From contig CAUYWD010000088.1 of the NCBI GenBank assembly GCA_963576735.1, positions 1 to 64,000 of the forward strand: a DNA stretch of 64,000 bases. Direction: 5' to 3'. The notes under the pieces were generated by a model. The model was not told the DNA's origin and did not search any database. It saw only the letters and a program-made list of their open reading frames with translations. The translations under genes and the position numbers were made by a program. The DNA comes from Bedellia somnulentella. Taxonomy: Eukaryota > Arthropoda > Insecta > Lepidoptera > Bedelliidae. Position 1 is the first letter of the stretch, and the number at the start of each line of letters is the position of its first letter. Below, in pieces: positions 40,405-51,284 of the stretch.

Positions 40405-41850
40405 CATTTAGTAAAACCATATTGCTCGTCATGGAATATATTATTTTTGTTGAAATATGAAAGCATTTGGTTGGACATGATTTTCTCGAAAACTTTACTG
40501 AGAACTGGTAAAATAGAAATAGGCCTATAGTTGGTAAAGTCCTGACTATCTCCTGATTTATGTAGTGGGATGAGCCTACTTAACTTCATACAGTCTGGAA
40601 ATTCTCCTATATCTATACATTTATTAAAAAGTATCGTTAAATGGGGAGCGATTATATTTATTATTCTGTTTATGACGAAAACTGACATTCCTGTTATGTC
40701 TTCGGTTTTTTTAAGATTAATGGTTTTAAATTTTTTAATTATATCATTACTGTCAACATACTTGAAAGAAAACTGTGCTGTTGTTTTGGTAACATTTTGT
40801 TCCAACAACTCAAGAGCTTTTTGGGGACATGAATTTAATTTCTCTGTTGTCTGAATGGGTTTATAATATAATTTATAAAATGATTTTCAAAAATGTCAGC
40901 AATTTGTGATCTTGACTGTATCAGTTCATTATCTAATAATAAATTGAGATCATGCGGGGACTTTAGTTTTCCAGTTTCACTGTTAATTATTTTCCAGACA
41001 GTCTTACTCTTGTTAGAAGAATTCTTAATTTTATGTTTTATGCATCTAGATTTAGCTTCACCACAAACTTTTTTGAAAATTTTTGAATAATTTCTGACAT
41101 AAATAATAAAATCTTGGTTGAAGTTATAGGACTTTTCTCTATAAATGTTATATAGGTGATCTCTACTTATTCTAATTCCAGCGGTGGCCCATTCAGCAAA
41201 AGAGCATTTTGTATTACATAGTATTACCTTAGTTTTAAAGATTTTGTTAAATTCTGTTTTTAGCTCATTGATGAAAGAAAGACAATTCTCTAATGTTTCA
41301 CTGCTTCTCATTGGGGGGCTGATGCTAGACCTAATATTATTTTCAAATAAGCTAAGTTTTTTTTCAGTTATCTGTCTACATACAATTGACTTTTTTTTTC
41401 AATGGTTAATTCTAAATTTATGAATTGTCCCTTGTGGTCTGAGGTAATGCTATCAAAAAGGAAGTGACCAGAGTAGTCACAATTGCAATAAATATTATCT
41501 AAACATGTTGCAGAGGTCGAGGTAATTCGGGTTGGCTCATTAAATACATTTAGAAGATTAAATTATTGAAAAAATGTTAAGATTCCTCCCTTTACTAGAC
41601 CCTCACCTAATAAGTCAACATTGAAATCCCCACAAACTACAACCTCTCTGGAGCTGCGGGAAGCCATCCCCAAAGCATCCTCCATCGCTGCTTCAAAGAT
41701 GTCATAGTTACCTTTGGGTGGGCGATATACACACAAAATTATATACTTGCTCAATTCAATGCATGAGATTTCTACATGTTGTTCAACAGAGAGTCTACAG
41801 ATGTCTTTTCTTTCTTTAAATTTAATGTCTACATTAAGGGAGAGACCCGT
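40405..41850 (-). pseudogene. LINE endonuclease to RT-fingers region, frameshifted
   Basis: Endonuclease fragments, a linker with a long basic segment (RSRCIKHKIKNSSNKSKTVW) and RT fingers, in at least three frames. It belongs to the LINE 38450-41850. Confidence 0.75.
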
Positions 41851-42180
41851 GTCTCGGTCTCGCCTCAGGATCCCCTGGTTCCAGTTGTGTCGTTCTTGGG
41901 AATTGTTGTAGATACCATTTTGGGTCCGGTGCAACCCCAGGTTGATTTGAAGTTGATTTGCCCTGTTTTGACAAAAGGTTTGAAGTTGGCGGATCCTACC
42001 TATTTTACCCCTGGACCAGTAGATTTGTTGTTGGGTTCTGATGTTATAGGCACTTTTTTGACTGGAGGGCCTCAGCCCTTACAGCCCAACGGATTGGTAG
42101 CAGTGCCTACCGTTTTTGGTTTTGTTATTTTTGGACCAGTCCTATCCAGTAGTGTGCCAGTTGAACATAGGTTGATGTAA
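41851..42180 (+). pseudogene. BEL/Pao protease-region remnant
   Basis: LADPTYFTPGPVDLLLGSDV and VPTVFGFVIFGPV match the C-terminal half of the BEL/Pao aspartic protease region. The catalytic N-terminal part lies beyond the LINE junction or is lost. It ends in TAA at 42178-42180. Confidence 0.75.
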
Positions 42181-42641
42181 GTTTGTTGAAAGGAGATATG
42201 GATATTTGTGATTGTTATGCATGGACTGACTGTGAGATTGTTTTGTCTTGGCTAAAAATGCCAGCTCACACATTAGAAGTTTTTGTAGCCAACCGTATCT
42301 CTCAAATCTAGAATTGTGAGACCCCGTTGTTATGGAGACATGTTCCTGCTCGTATTGAAAGGGTCTATCTTTGTGTTTTTGTTTGTTTGTCTACGAAGGC
42401 TGTTGATTTAGAAATAGTATCGTCATTGAGCACTGAAGCCTTCATTGCTACTTTTTCCTACCCACATTGGGGTGGTACTTTTGTTGTTAAGGTCGCTAAA
42501 ACTCATTTGCGTCGCGTAATTGGTGAAACTGTACTTACTTATGAGGAACTTGATATTGTATTTTGTAAAGAGCGGTCGCAACTCTATCCCGACTCCCGAT
42601 TGATTGAAGCGGGCCGATTGTAGCGGCCCGGGGCGGGGGTA
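42181..42641 (+). pseudogene. BEL/Pao RNase H and integrase remnants; RT deleted
   Basis: 42215-42310 reads as an RNase H end (AWTDCEIVLSWLKMPAHTLE, VANRISQI). 42330-42625 reads as collapsed integrase pieces (VCLSTKAVDLEIVSSLSTEA, a PHWGG-type block, LTYEELDI). Large in-frame deletions have removed the whole reverse transcriptase and most of the integrase core. Confidence 0.7.
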
Positions 42642-43285
42642 TGTTCGCGCCAGATATGTACTCGCGGCTTTACCATATTTTATTTATTCTGCGATTGACA
42701 GATCGACTGACAGTTGAGTTGAGATAAAAATAACTCTTCTCTTGCACTTTCGATTTTTGAATGGAATTGGCGTATTGAAATTGTAATTGATTTGTATAAT
42801 TTTGAGTATTGTGATACAAATAGAAGCAGCATATTTTGATAGTATATATTGTGAATCGGTGAAATTGTGGACGATAGCAAAGTTATCGCACTGGAAACAA
42901 AAACCTTTGATGTGCTTTGAGAGCATTGGACCCGACAAACAGCTGTCGAAGATATTAGTAAAATACGAAAAGAAAGGAATAAAAAGACACGATATCCTTT
43001 GGACAGGGAATCGTATTATTGATCCCAGATGGAATGCATTCAGATCTCCACAAATTATTGAAGATAGCCAGCAAACCACTTAGAAGAACTAAGGACTGAA
43101 CACCTCACCAGTTCCAGCTAAATGATCAGAGTTTCCTCATTCCACTGATTTGAAGCTAAAAGGAATTTTGATTGATGTGCTGCCGGCCAGTGTAGCGGTA
43201 AGCCTTCCATCACTGAAGAACCAACATCACTTGGAATAACACAGAAACACGAACAAAATTGTTGGTAGCAGAGAAAACACGAACA
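42642..43285 (+). repeat. BEL/Pao 3' LTR
   Basis: 644 bp, preceded by the polypurine-like cggggcgggggta. Very few differences from the 5' LTR suggest a fairly recent insertion. Confidence 0.9.
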
Positions 43286-43290
43286 TCCTA

Positions 43291-44241
43291 AAATATTATA
43301 TGACAAGTTTGGTAAAAAGAAAAATACGAGACAGATTTAGCATAAAAGTAGACCAATTTCTTTAGAAGCGCCCTTATATTATTTCAGCAACAATTATACA
43401 TACACACACTCACGCCATTGGGATAGTCACAAAGACTATCAATCGTCACTTGGTACGATCATGGCAAACCTCTATAATTATCATCAACATTTATAATTGT
43501 GAACAATAAAAAATATATTAATTTACGATATTTTATGACATTCATATGATATTTGATTTGGCGGATATGCGGCTTCGACGTGTTTCTTGGGTTATTACCA
43601 AAAAAATACACTTTTATAAACTTGACTTGAAATTAAGAAGAACAATTAATTATGCAACCGTGATAGCCCAGTGGGTAGAACACTCGGTTATCGTGCAAAC
43701 GACTAGTGTTCAAATCCTGGGTCGGGCCTACACCAATTTGTCTTTTCTAAAGACATATGTGTGGTTAATTTATCATGGTTGTTAACGGTGAGGGAAAACA
43801 TCGTGAGGAAACCCACATGGCTGAGTTGTACTTAGTCATGTGACAGTGTATTCGTACAAAACGGCGATAGGCCTGCCCCCTATCACGTGAGTACACTGTC
43901 CATGCAAAACGTGGGTACTCTGAACACCAGGTGACAAAGTCACGTGATGTTCAGAAGTATTAGTACCTCTGCCAACCCCTTCGGGGATATTCGGCGTGAA
44001 CGTTTATGTTATGTTATGTATGTAATTAATTATGAATAACACCGATCTCTATTATTTAAATATGCTCAATATGAAAAGATGAGCGCTACGCACGAGGTCC
44101 AGAATCTAACTGATGAAAAAGAAATAATTAATTAATAATGTAAATTACAATGAGCCAAAACTGCAGTGATGCACTTTTGACATAGGAAGAGTACTGTATG
44201 CTAATGTCAGCTTTAAGACCATAGAAATAAAGGTTATAACA
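43291..44241 (-). repeat. Probable 3' LTR region of the env-bearing gypsy element, with SINE insertion
   Basis: Downstream (minus sense) of the polypurine tract at 44242-44256, the sequence starts TGTTATAACC, as expected for an LTR. Its far end is not identifiable because the other LTR lies outside the window. 43390-43480 carries a SINE-like trace (cacactcacgcc, gtacgatcatggcaaacc). The SINE 43655-44023 interrupts it. Confidence 0.5.
43655..44023 (+). mobile_element. tRNA-derived SINE, complete, 11-bp target duplication
   Basis: Flanked by AATTAATTATG (43644-43654, 44024-44034). A tRNA-like head has A box tagcccagtggg and B box gttcaaatcc. The body has ggaaacccacatggctgagt and gcctgccccctatcacgtga, and the tail is (TTATG)n. 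This is the best reference copy for the family also present at 640, 21835, 46310, 46620 and 63464. Confidence 0.9.
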
Positions 44242-44256
44242 GCTCCCCCTTTTTCA
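44242..44256 (-). promoter_or_regulatory. Polypurine tract of the env-bearing gypsy element
   Basis: The minus strand reads gaaaaagggggagc immediately before TGTTATAACC, the expected polypurine-tract/LTR junction. Confidence 0.65.
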
Positions 44257-44389
44257 CGAAGCATTATCCCTAAAAGGGTAAGCGAAGTCTATAAAACAAA
44301 GTGATAGTTAATAACGCTATAAATATTAGAAATCGGTTAACATTATACTACCACATGAAATGAAAAAAAACTTATAATAACATGAAAAT

Positions 44390-44545
44390 ATAAGCGCTTA
44401 AAAATTACTTAAATTTCTATGTGATTTAACACAAAGGTTGGGCATCGATTTAGCAGGGTGTTCGATGCTACCATTTAATGACAGATCTGAAAATTCGGAA
44501 AGTTCAATTGAATTCTCGAACTTAGGTGTTTGATTCTTATTATTG
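44390..44545 (-). pseudogene. Env C-terminal tail of the gypsy element (separated 3' piece)
   Basis: An open minus-strand frame encodes a polar cytoplasmic-tail-like segment and ends in a stop before the polypurine tract. Its frame continues across the ATTG target duplication into 58009-58060. That shows env was one gene before element X inserted. Upstream of the join the frame is further broken. Confidence 0.6.
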
Positions 44546-44914
44546 TGTTAGGTTTATTTTATTTACAAGGTTTTCTGATAAATTACTTTTGTATTAATGT
44601 TTATTATATTAAATTTTAAAAGGAAAAATGTATTAGGGCGCCATCTATGAATAAACGGAAATATGGAAAGGAGTTGACTTCTAGAATAAATACACTCGTC
44701 CCACTGACTAGTGACAGTTGTCTTGATAAATTTAAAGAGTTAACTTGTGCAATATTTTACTTTTACTCGACATTGGCGAAATAATTGTGGCAAACACGAT
44801 TGAAGCCACTTAATCAAAAATGGAATAAAAATGTAGACTTTACTGTGTTGGTGGAATAAATAATCTATCTCCTGAACCTGAGTTTTATTGAAGAGCTTAC
44901 TGAGTATTATAACA
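44546..44914 (+). repeat. Element X 5' LTR
   Basis: Contains the gggcgccatctatgaata block. Partner at 57638-58008. Confidence 0.85.
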
Positions 44915-45222
44915 ATTCAGAAGTGGAACTATCTACGCAAAACGGAGCTGAACGCGAGTACCGTATTATTATTCCTTAGAATTTATATTATTGTATAAAT
45001 AAAGTTCACCAATAAACCATGATTCATGGTTTCGTATTGTATTAGTGTTATAGCGGGGCACAAACTCTATAAATATAGCCAGCTACTCTGTTTGTGGACG
45101 GTTCATTGCTTCACTATCCAAAATATGTGTAAAGTGGAAGTAGATTTTATTTCATGCTGCCGTACACTTGGTCAGGATTGCTCCCCGATAATAGAAATAC
45201 CACAATTTTATTTCTGCACACG
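44915..45222. other. Element X interior, 5' side; no gene
   Basis: Primer-site-like cagaagtgg, then non-coding sequence up to the insertion of element Y. Confidence 0.5.
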
Positions 45223-45480
45223 TGTTGGATTCACCAATAAAACTCTCTTGGAAATTAACTTTGTTTATTCTCACTTTTGCCATACGACGACTGACAAACA
45301 ACTGACTCCATAACACCTTACATCCTACTTATATATCTAACTTCACTTTTGACAGTTCTCAACCGGAAATCATCAAATTAGTTACTGTCGCTTCAGTAAA
45401 TTTATACAGACAAATCAATCAGCAAATAATTATGTAAATAATATTAGAATAAACCTTAAAATAATACTAAATATCTAACA
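45223..45480 (-). repeat. Element Y 3' LTR
   Basis: Near-identical to 51772-52029 (only a few differences, for example tatctaactt versus tatcttaatt). Confidence 0.85.
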
Positions 45481-45889
45481 CTCGGCCATCCGTAATACAT
45501 GTACACGTCCCCGTGTAGTTATTAAACAATTTACAAACAATCTACAATCTTGATTTCATATTCTAGTAGTAAGTACTAGTCATAAATTCGGATTTCCTAA
45601 AAGAGACATTGAAAACATTTACAATAACAGTCATAGGCACTCATAAAGGAACACTATCATAGAAACATAATTTCAATTCTGCGAGTTAAGCAATGATAAA
45701 ATTACAAGAAGTATAATCAATCAATATTACCAGGGTAGTTATTAGCTTACACATTCTGTGCAGTGTAAAATACAATAATATGATATAATAACTTTTTTTT
45801 TTTTACTACCTACCACTAACATATCTTATAACATTTAATTTATATTCAACTAAACTTATACAATCTCATTTACATACAACTTTACTTAT

Positions 45890-46075
45890 ACATGTTGTTG
45901 TTGTCGTCCTATGGCACCCCACTGGTGCACAGGGCCTGCACGCGCTGCCGCCGCCTTCCTGTCTGCCGCGACTTCCCTGGCCGCACTCCAGCTCAGTCCC
46001 ACCGCTCGCAGCTCGCTCTCCACGCTCCGGCGCCTGGTGTGTACGGGACGGCCGCGGGCTCGCTTGCCTACTTTA
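45890..46075 (-). pseudogene. LINE endonuclease-RT C-terminal scrap (RTE-like)
   Basis: A GC-rich segment encodes, on the minus strand, RARGRPVHTRRRSVESELRA, then a Trp-containing block (LSWSAAREVAADRKAA) and VHQWGAIGRQQQQ. This is the layout of the extreme C-terminus of RTE/LOA-type LINE proteins (recognition only). The 64- and 72-codon plus-strand ORFs here are shadows. Confidence 0.55.
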
Positions 46076-46294
46076 CTTATACATAATATCTATTATTTAT
46101 TGTTTAGCGATAAGTTCGCCTGTTGTTAACCTGTTTATTGTATTTGTCTGTGTATTTTTTTCGGTGTTCAATAAAGTGTATTATTATGTATTAATGGGCC
46201 AAGCCTCATTCTATCTTAGAACTCATGAGGAATGGTGTAGGTGTTATTTACCGTACGCCCATTCAATATACCACAAGGAACATTACATACACTT

Positions 46295-46809
46295 TTACTT
46301 ATACATAACATAACATAAACGTTCACGCCGAATATCCCCGAAGGGGTTGGCAGAGGTACTAATACTTCTGAACATCACGTGACTTTGTCACCTGGTGACT
46401 TATACATAATATCTATTATTTATTGTTCGCCTGTTGTAAACCTGTTTATTGTATTTGTCTGTGTATTGTTTCGGTGTTCAATAAAGTGAATTATTACGTA
46501 TTAACGGGCCAAGCCTCATTCTATCTTGGAACCAATGAGGAATGGTGTAGGTGTTATTTACCGTACGCCCATTCAATATACCACAAGGAACATTACATAC
46601 ACATTTACTTATACATAACATAACATAACATAAACGTTCACGCCGAATATCCCCGAAGGGGTTGGCAGAGGTACTAATACTTCTGAACATCACGTGACTT
46701 TGTCACCTGGTGACTTATACATAATATCTATTATTTATTGTTCGCCTGTTGTAAACCTGTTTATTGTATTTGTCTGTGTATTGTTTCGGTGTTCAATAAA
46801 GTGAATTAT
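46295..46809 (+). repeat. 315-bp tandem duplication containing SINE 3' ends
   Basis: gtgacttatacataatatct occurs at 46395 and 46710, and the sequence between is repeated. Each unit holds a partial minus-strand SINE (aacgttcacgccgaatatcc) and a retroposon-like tail (gttcaataaagtg). Confidence 0.85.
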
Positions 46810-47905
46810 TACGTATTAACGGGCCAAGCCTCATTCTATCTTGGAACCAATGAGGAATGGTGTAGGCGTTATCTACCGTACGTCCATTCAATTTACCATA
46901 AGGAATACTCAACGGGCCAAGCCTCATTCTATCTTGGAACCGATGAGGAATGGTGTAGGTGTTATCTACACCATTCCTTCTATTTACCATAACGAATACT
47001 CAACGGGCCAAGCCTCATTCTATCTTGGAACCGATGAGGAATGGTGTAGGTGTTATCTACCGTACGCCCATTCTATATACCATAAGGAATACTCAACGGG
47101 CCAAGCCTCATTCTATCTTGGAACCGATGAGGAATGGTGTAGGTGTTATCTACCGTACGCCCATTCTATATACCATAAGGAATACTCAACGGGCCAAGCC
47201 TCATTCTATCTTGGAACCGATGAGGAATGGTGTAGGTGTTATCTACCGTAGGCCCATTCTATTTACAGCAAGTAACACTCAACGGGCCAAGCCTCATCTA
47301 TCTTGAAACCGATTAGGTGCAGGTCTCATCTATTTTATTCTCATTCAATATACAACAAGTAACACTCAACGGGCCAAGCCTCATCTATCTTGGAACCGAT
47401 TAGGTGCAGGTCTCATCTATTTTATTCTCATTCAATATACAACAAGTAACACTCAACGGGCCAATCCTCATCTATCTTGGAACCGATTAGGTGCAGGTCT
47501 CATCTATTCTACTCTCATTCAATATACAACAAGTAACACTTAACGTGTCAAGCCTCATCTATCATGGAACCGATCAGGTGCAGGTCTCATCTATTCTACT
47601 CTCATTCAATATACAACAAGTAACACTCAACGGGCCAAGCCTCATCTATCATGGAACCGATCAGGTGTAGGTCTCATCTATTCTACTCTCATTCAATATA
47701 CAACAAGTAACACTCAACGGGCCAAGCATCTATCATGGAACCGATCAGGTGTAGGTCTCATCTATTCTACTCTCATTCAATATACAACAAGTAACACTTA
47801 ACGTGTCAAGCCTCATCTATCATGGAACCGATCAGTTGCAGGTCTTATCTATACTACTCTCATTCAATATACAACAAGTAACACTCAACGGGCCAAGCCT
47901 CAAGT
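46810..47905 (+). repeat. Minisatellite: ~93-bp units grading into ~87-bp units
   Basis: Units begin aacgggccaagcctcattct or aacgggccaagcctcatcta. The first block (46818-47270) has gaggaatggtgtaggtgtta; the second (47280-47905) has ttaggtgcaggtctcatcta and tcattcaatatacaacaagt. About 12 units in all; the two subfamilies are adjacent and internally homogeneous. Overlapping ORFs are repeat shadows. Confidence 0.9.
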
Positions 47906-48182
47906 AGCTTGCATCCGAATTATCTTAATACAGATTACACATACCGACAAAATTATGAACAAAATCTTATTAAGGTATATCTAAATTTCAATCAGTGAAA
48001 CATATATTCATAACAATCAAAAGTGATTGGTACAATCTAGGTATGTTCTAAAGTGCTTAGCTCAATCAAAATGATAATGAAACTATAAAATATTCTCGAA
48101 ATATCGATTATTCTTTTACTTCATGTATCTACAATAGGTAACGGTAAGCGACAGCAATATTACAACCATAATTATACAAAAA

Positions 48183-48310
48183 GCTAAAATTGATGAGTAT
48201 TGGAAACTCACCTCAAGCTCACGCATTTGCTCCGAGCATTTTGAAGAAAAATATTTTGATTTAACTAAATCTGGAATTAGAAGACTTGTGAAAGATGCCA
48301 TACCCACGAA
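48183..48310 (+). pseudogene. THAP zinc-finger fragment
   Basis: The plus strand encodes YWKLTSSSRICSEHFEEKYF, then RRLVKDAIPTK. This is the second half of a THAP domain: Trp, ICSxHF with Cys and His ligands, and the terminal Ala-x-Pro motif. The first Cys pair is missing. THAP domains are the DNA-binding part of P-element transposases and of host THAP proteins. A stop follows at 48331. With 48445-48825 it suggests a P-element-like gene. Confidence 0.65.
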
Positions 48311-48444
48311 GGCATATTTGTACTATATTTGAAATATATACCTATACTATACTATACTAATATACGTAATATTATACATATAAATATATATCTTACTATA
48401 ATATTATAATTGTAAAAGTGTGGATGTGATTGTTACGCTTTCAG

Positions 48445-48850
48445 ACAAAATCTACTAAAGAAATTTGGATGAAACTTCCGCGCAAAGAAAAAAATGATGA
48501 TGATGTATTTCACCAGTATTTACAGGAAGAACCGTCAACCACGTTAGAAAAAGATGACATGATGAATTTATGAAAATTAAATGTGTTTATCCTCGAATTC
48601 ACCATCATTAGAATATTTAACAAAATATATTGTAGGATATATCTCAAGTTTTGCACAGAATCGCTGTTATCGCAAGATCTTTTATGGTTCCATAAATTAA
48701 TTGGATTAAAAGATCGCGGTGGCCTCTGTTATCCTTCTGAAGATATTTATAATGTATGTTTGAAATGCGAAGAGTTTGTCAGAAAGATATTGAAGGACCA
48801 ATTGATTATATATAACTTCAAATAACAGCGCCTTTTTATTGTCGTTACAA
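48445..48850 (+). pseudogene. P-element/THAP9-like transposase relic, C-terminal part
   Basis: After a splice-acceptor-like gttacgctttcag (ending 48444), an exon-like frame runs TKSTKEIWMKLPRKEKNDDD to 48573. Then, in shifted frames, YLTKYIVGYISS, and at 48690-48780 LIGLKDRGGLCYPSEDIYNV. The last motif resembles the conserved KDRGGL-type segment near the end of P-element-like transposases. The catalytic core is deleted. Identification is by recognition and should be tested by profile search. Confidence 0.55.
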
Positions 48851-49095
48851 TATTTAAACAGTTTCTAGGTAATAGTATTTTTCCATTTAATTCCGTAGAA
48901 CATATAAATGGGCTAAGCCACCGCATTAATTTGATAAGAACCATAATAGAAAATACATAAATTTAAGATTCCAATATATTTCAAAATGTAAAACTTTTGC
49001 AGTAAGTGTCGAATCCAAAAGACAGCAATATAAAAAATAACCCAGCAAAAGGCAATCAACAGACTGTCTTCACATTTTTTTTTTTTACTTTACCA

Positions 49096-49138
<43 letters not shown>

Positions 49139-49237
49139 TAACTTAACGTTTTTAGTAAAGTTGTCTTTATAATATGCAACATACACAAAAATATACTTGA
49201 TAAAAATTTAGCTTTTGTAGCATATTTAACTAAAATA
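48851..49237. other. Spacer with long T tract, no gene
   Basis: A ~25-base T run near 49107-49132 may be an old retroposon tail on the minus strand. Confidence 0.4.
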
Positions 49238-49345
49238 AATAGGCGTCCTGGAAGATTTGCTTTGTGTGAACATATCTTCGATAAGCCAAACCACCACATA
49301 CGTTTGACAAACCTACAATTCTAGGAAAAGAGAATCGATTTTATT
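49238..49345 (+). pseudogene. Penelope-like fragment 1
   Basis: aataggcgtcctggaagatt to aagagaatcgatt matches 18763-18870 of the Penelope ORF with several differences and a deletion. Confidence 0.75.
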
Positions 49346-49609
49346 AAAGGTAGCAGCGTGACTTACTAGATGCCTTCTTCAACAATTCATTTCTTCGAGA
49401 ATTTTATAAATTTTATGGATTAGGTGATAGATAGATGGATTAGCACTTAATGAGGATATTAACGATTATTTTAAATATTAATAATGTATTTCACAGTCTT
49501 TTTCTGCACAATATTGTCAACTCACTTTTCGATTGATTAGGTACCTTGGCAACGACCATAGATATATATTTGAATTTTTGATTCGTGCCAGTACCATAAC
49601 ACTTTCTAC

Positions 49610-49745
49610 CTACAATGATACGCGAATCTTCTGAAATAAAGAAACATCCGAACTTCAATAAAGATGATAGTTGGCCATTACCACCTGCTTGGACCCCGAT
49701 CATAAGCACCACCAAGCAAGGGAAGAACACTAGCAAGACTCTACT
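49610..49745 (+). pseudogene. Penelope-like fragment 2
   Basis: Continues the same Penelope copy (atgatacgcgaatcttctga to acactagcaagactc, like 18879-19000). It is separated from fragment 1 by about 265 bp of foreign or rearranged sequence. Confidence 0.75.
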
Positions 49746-50589
49746 AACTAAAAACTAACGCTAATTTTATGAAATCAAAGTTTGAACTTTAGATTTTTCA
49801 GAATATCTAATTGTACTAATAAAAATATACGATTGAAGCTGTTGTTTATATTTTAATGTATGTGTTTTTTTTTTTCATCTTATTATTTAAAAGCATTAGA
49901 TAATTCACGATTATGTTCAAATATAGAAAAAGAACATTTTGATATTTCAGAAAATATAATTTTACTAATAAGTTAAAAAACTATTAAAGCTATTGTTTTA
50001 TTTTTAATTTAAGTTTTTTTTTTTTTTTTTTAAAAGCATTAAATATTTCATGTTTTTTTTTTCAAATATAGAAAAAGAACATATTAAATAATTATTAGGA
50101 GTTTGGTACAAAATATACATTTGCAGACTGGCGATGGGTTTAAGCTTGCAACATTGAGGGGCGTAAAGTGCAGTGAGAGCGGGGAGATTATTGGACCATT
50201 TTGCCGAACCGATTTTGTACTGACTACGGTGTCTGAAGGAAACTAAATTTGTAATTATAACACTATTAATCCATCTCAGAACACAATTGATTGTCAACAT
50301 AATATACATATTATATCTGTAATCTGAACATCACCACGGCTAGTGATCTTCTTCAACAGAAAACAAGGAATCTGATCTTTGAACGGGTACCCAGGGTTTC
50401 AATTTATCCGAAGCTACGACGGTAGAGTAACTACGATTATTAGATGGTATTAAATGGTATTACGGCATTTGTATTTAGTATGCCCATAGCGTAGACAAGT
50501 GTCATACCTCAATATTGGTTTGGGCAACTAGATATATAATGCTAGATATAAACTAGATACATAAAACTAGATATATATAATACTAGTGT
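49746..50589. other. Spacer, no gene recognised
   Basis: Two diverged direct copies of a ~170-bp AT-rich block (around 49790-49935 and 49940-50080, sharing aatataattttactaataa-like and tttaaaagcatta). A 101-codon minus-strand ORF at 50004-50309 has no recognised domain. Short direct repeats actagatatata lie at 50525-50580. Confidence 0.35.
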
Positions 50590-51226
50590 TAATTGTCTGT
50601 TCTTTGCGAGATGGATCGAATTCGGGTAGTGTGTTATGCTCAGATAACTTATTGCTGATCGTACCGCCACGTAATGTTTGCAACGCATTTACTAACTGAG
50701 TCAGAATACTATCACTATTATTTTGTTGTAAACTATTACTATTATGGAACTCACATCACACACATCCCACACATCCCACACATCCCACACACTCACACAC
50801 ACTCACATCTGTAGCCCGCCGTGGAGTGACCTGACAGACTTCGGTTGTGACTGCACTTGCGGGGGAGTGACGCCCGCTGCCACGCTTGCGGCTGTGTGAG
50901 CGCCGCCGCTGCGACCGCCAGGTGCTTTCGCGCTCGAGGCTGCGCGATCGTCTTCCGTCCGCTGGGAGCCGCTGGGCAGCGGGCTGCGAGAGCTCCGATA
51001 GCGGCTCCGACTGCTACCGCGCACCGGACTGCGCGAACGACGTTGTGAAGCTCTGGATCTGTCGCGCTCGTGGCTGCGCGACCGTAGCTGTGTTCGGCGT
51101 CGCGAACGCCGTGTGTGGTCGCCGTCCAGCTGCGACCGGCGGCCACTGTCACGAGTACTGGCACGCGATCGGTCTCGGCTGCGCGGAGACCGTCGCGATG
51201 GAGTACGCACTTCTCGTGAAGCTCAG
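50590..51226 (-). pseudogene. Gag-like remnant with RS-rich region (element Y)
   Basis: On the minus strand a frame starts ATG at 51240, hits TGA after five codons, and then runs open to 50803. It has dense Arg-Ser dipeptides (RTPSRRSPRSRDRSRAS; SRSHERDRSRASQRRSRSPV). Past a tgtgtggga minisatellite (50756-50805), the segment 50600-50740 encodes LTQLVNALQTLRGG and LPEFDPSRKEQTINT, which I recognise as the N-terminal Gag block of insect gypsy-type elements. GC content of the RS part is far above its surroundings. The rest of gag-pol is gone. Confidence 0.55.
50756..50810. repeat. Short minisatellite (cacacatccc)n
   Basis: Repeated cacacatccca and cactcacacaca units interrupt the gag remnant of element Y. 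Confidence 0.8.
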
Positions 51227-51284
51227 CCATCGTTATCCATGTTACTGGAATGCACCGAGTTTTTCCGGACAGTACTTGATTCAA

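Larger units (their letters stand above)
38450..41850 (-). mobile_element. Jockey-type LINE, 5' truncated, frameshifted
   Basis: Inserted in the BEL element. Minus-strand ORF2 pieces in order: endonuclease (YIILCVYRPPKGN, VVCGDFNVD; 41563-41850), linker (40835-41311), RT fingers (40410-40808: FTNYRPISILPVLSKVFE, EQYGFT), palm (39491-39985: VPQGSILGP, VMFADDTSL), and C-terminal region (39076-39537). Several frameshifts separate them. The 3' UTR (38460-38640) carries cgttgcttcggaaggtgttc. The SINE at 40008-40396 splits the RT. Exact insertion boundaries were not resolved. Confidence 0.8.
35340..43285 (+). mobile_element. BEL/Pao LTR retrotransposon, deletion derivative with nested LINE
   Basis: Two LTRs (35340-36013 and 42642-43285) start TGTTCGCGCCAG and end CACGAACA. 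The whole is flanked by a 5-bp target duplication TCCTA (35335-35339, 43286-43290). A primer-binding-site region ttttggtagcagagcgtgg follows the 5' LTR and a G-rich polypurine tract cggggcggggg precedes the 3' LTR. Gag is well preserved; protease, RNase H and integrase remain as fragments and reverse transcriptase is absent. A minus-strand LINE (38450-41850) interrupts it. Internal deletion means it depended on another element for mobility. Confidence 0.9.

Noticed and set aside
40365..40808. Separate small gene of 147 residues
   Set aside because: It is the RT fingers of the LINE 38450-41850 running into the SINE insertion at 40396; its last residues are SINE-derived.
46423..47306. ORFs with repeated SFYLGT/EEWCRCYLPY or AKPHSILEPMRNGVGVIY peptides
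   Set aside because: Artefacts of reading the ~93-bp minisatellite in three frames; the period is divisible by three, so long ORFs are expected by chance.
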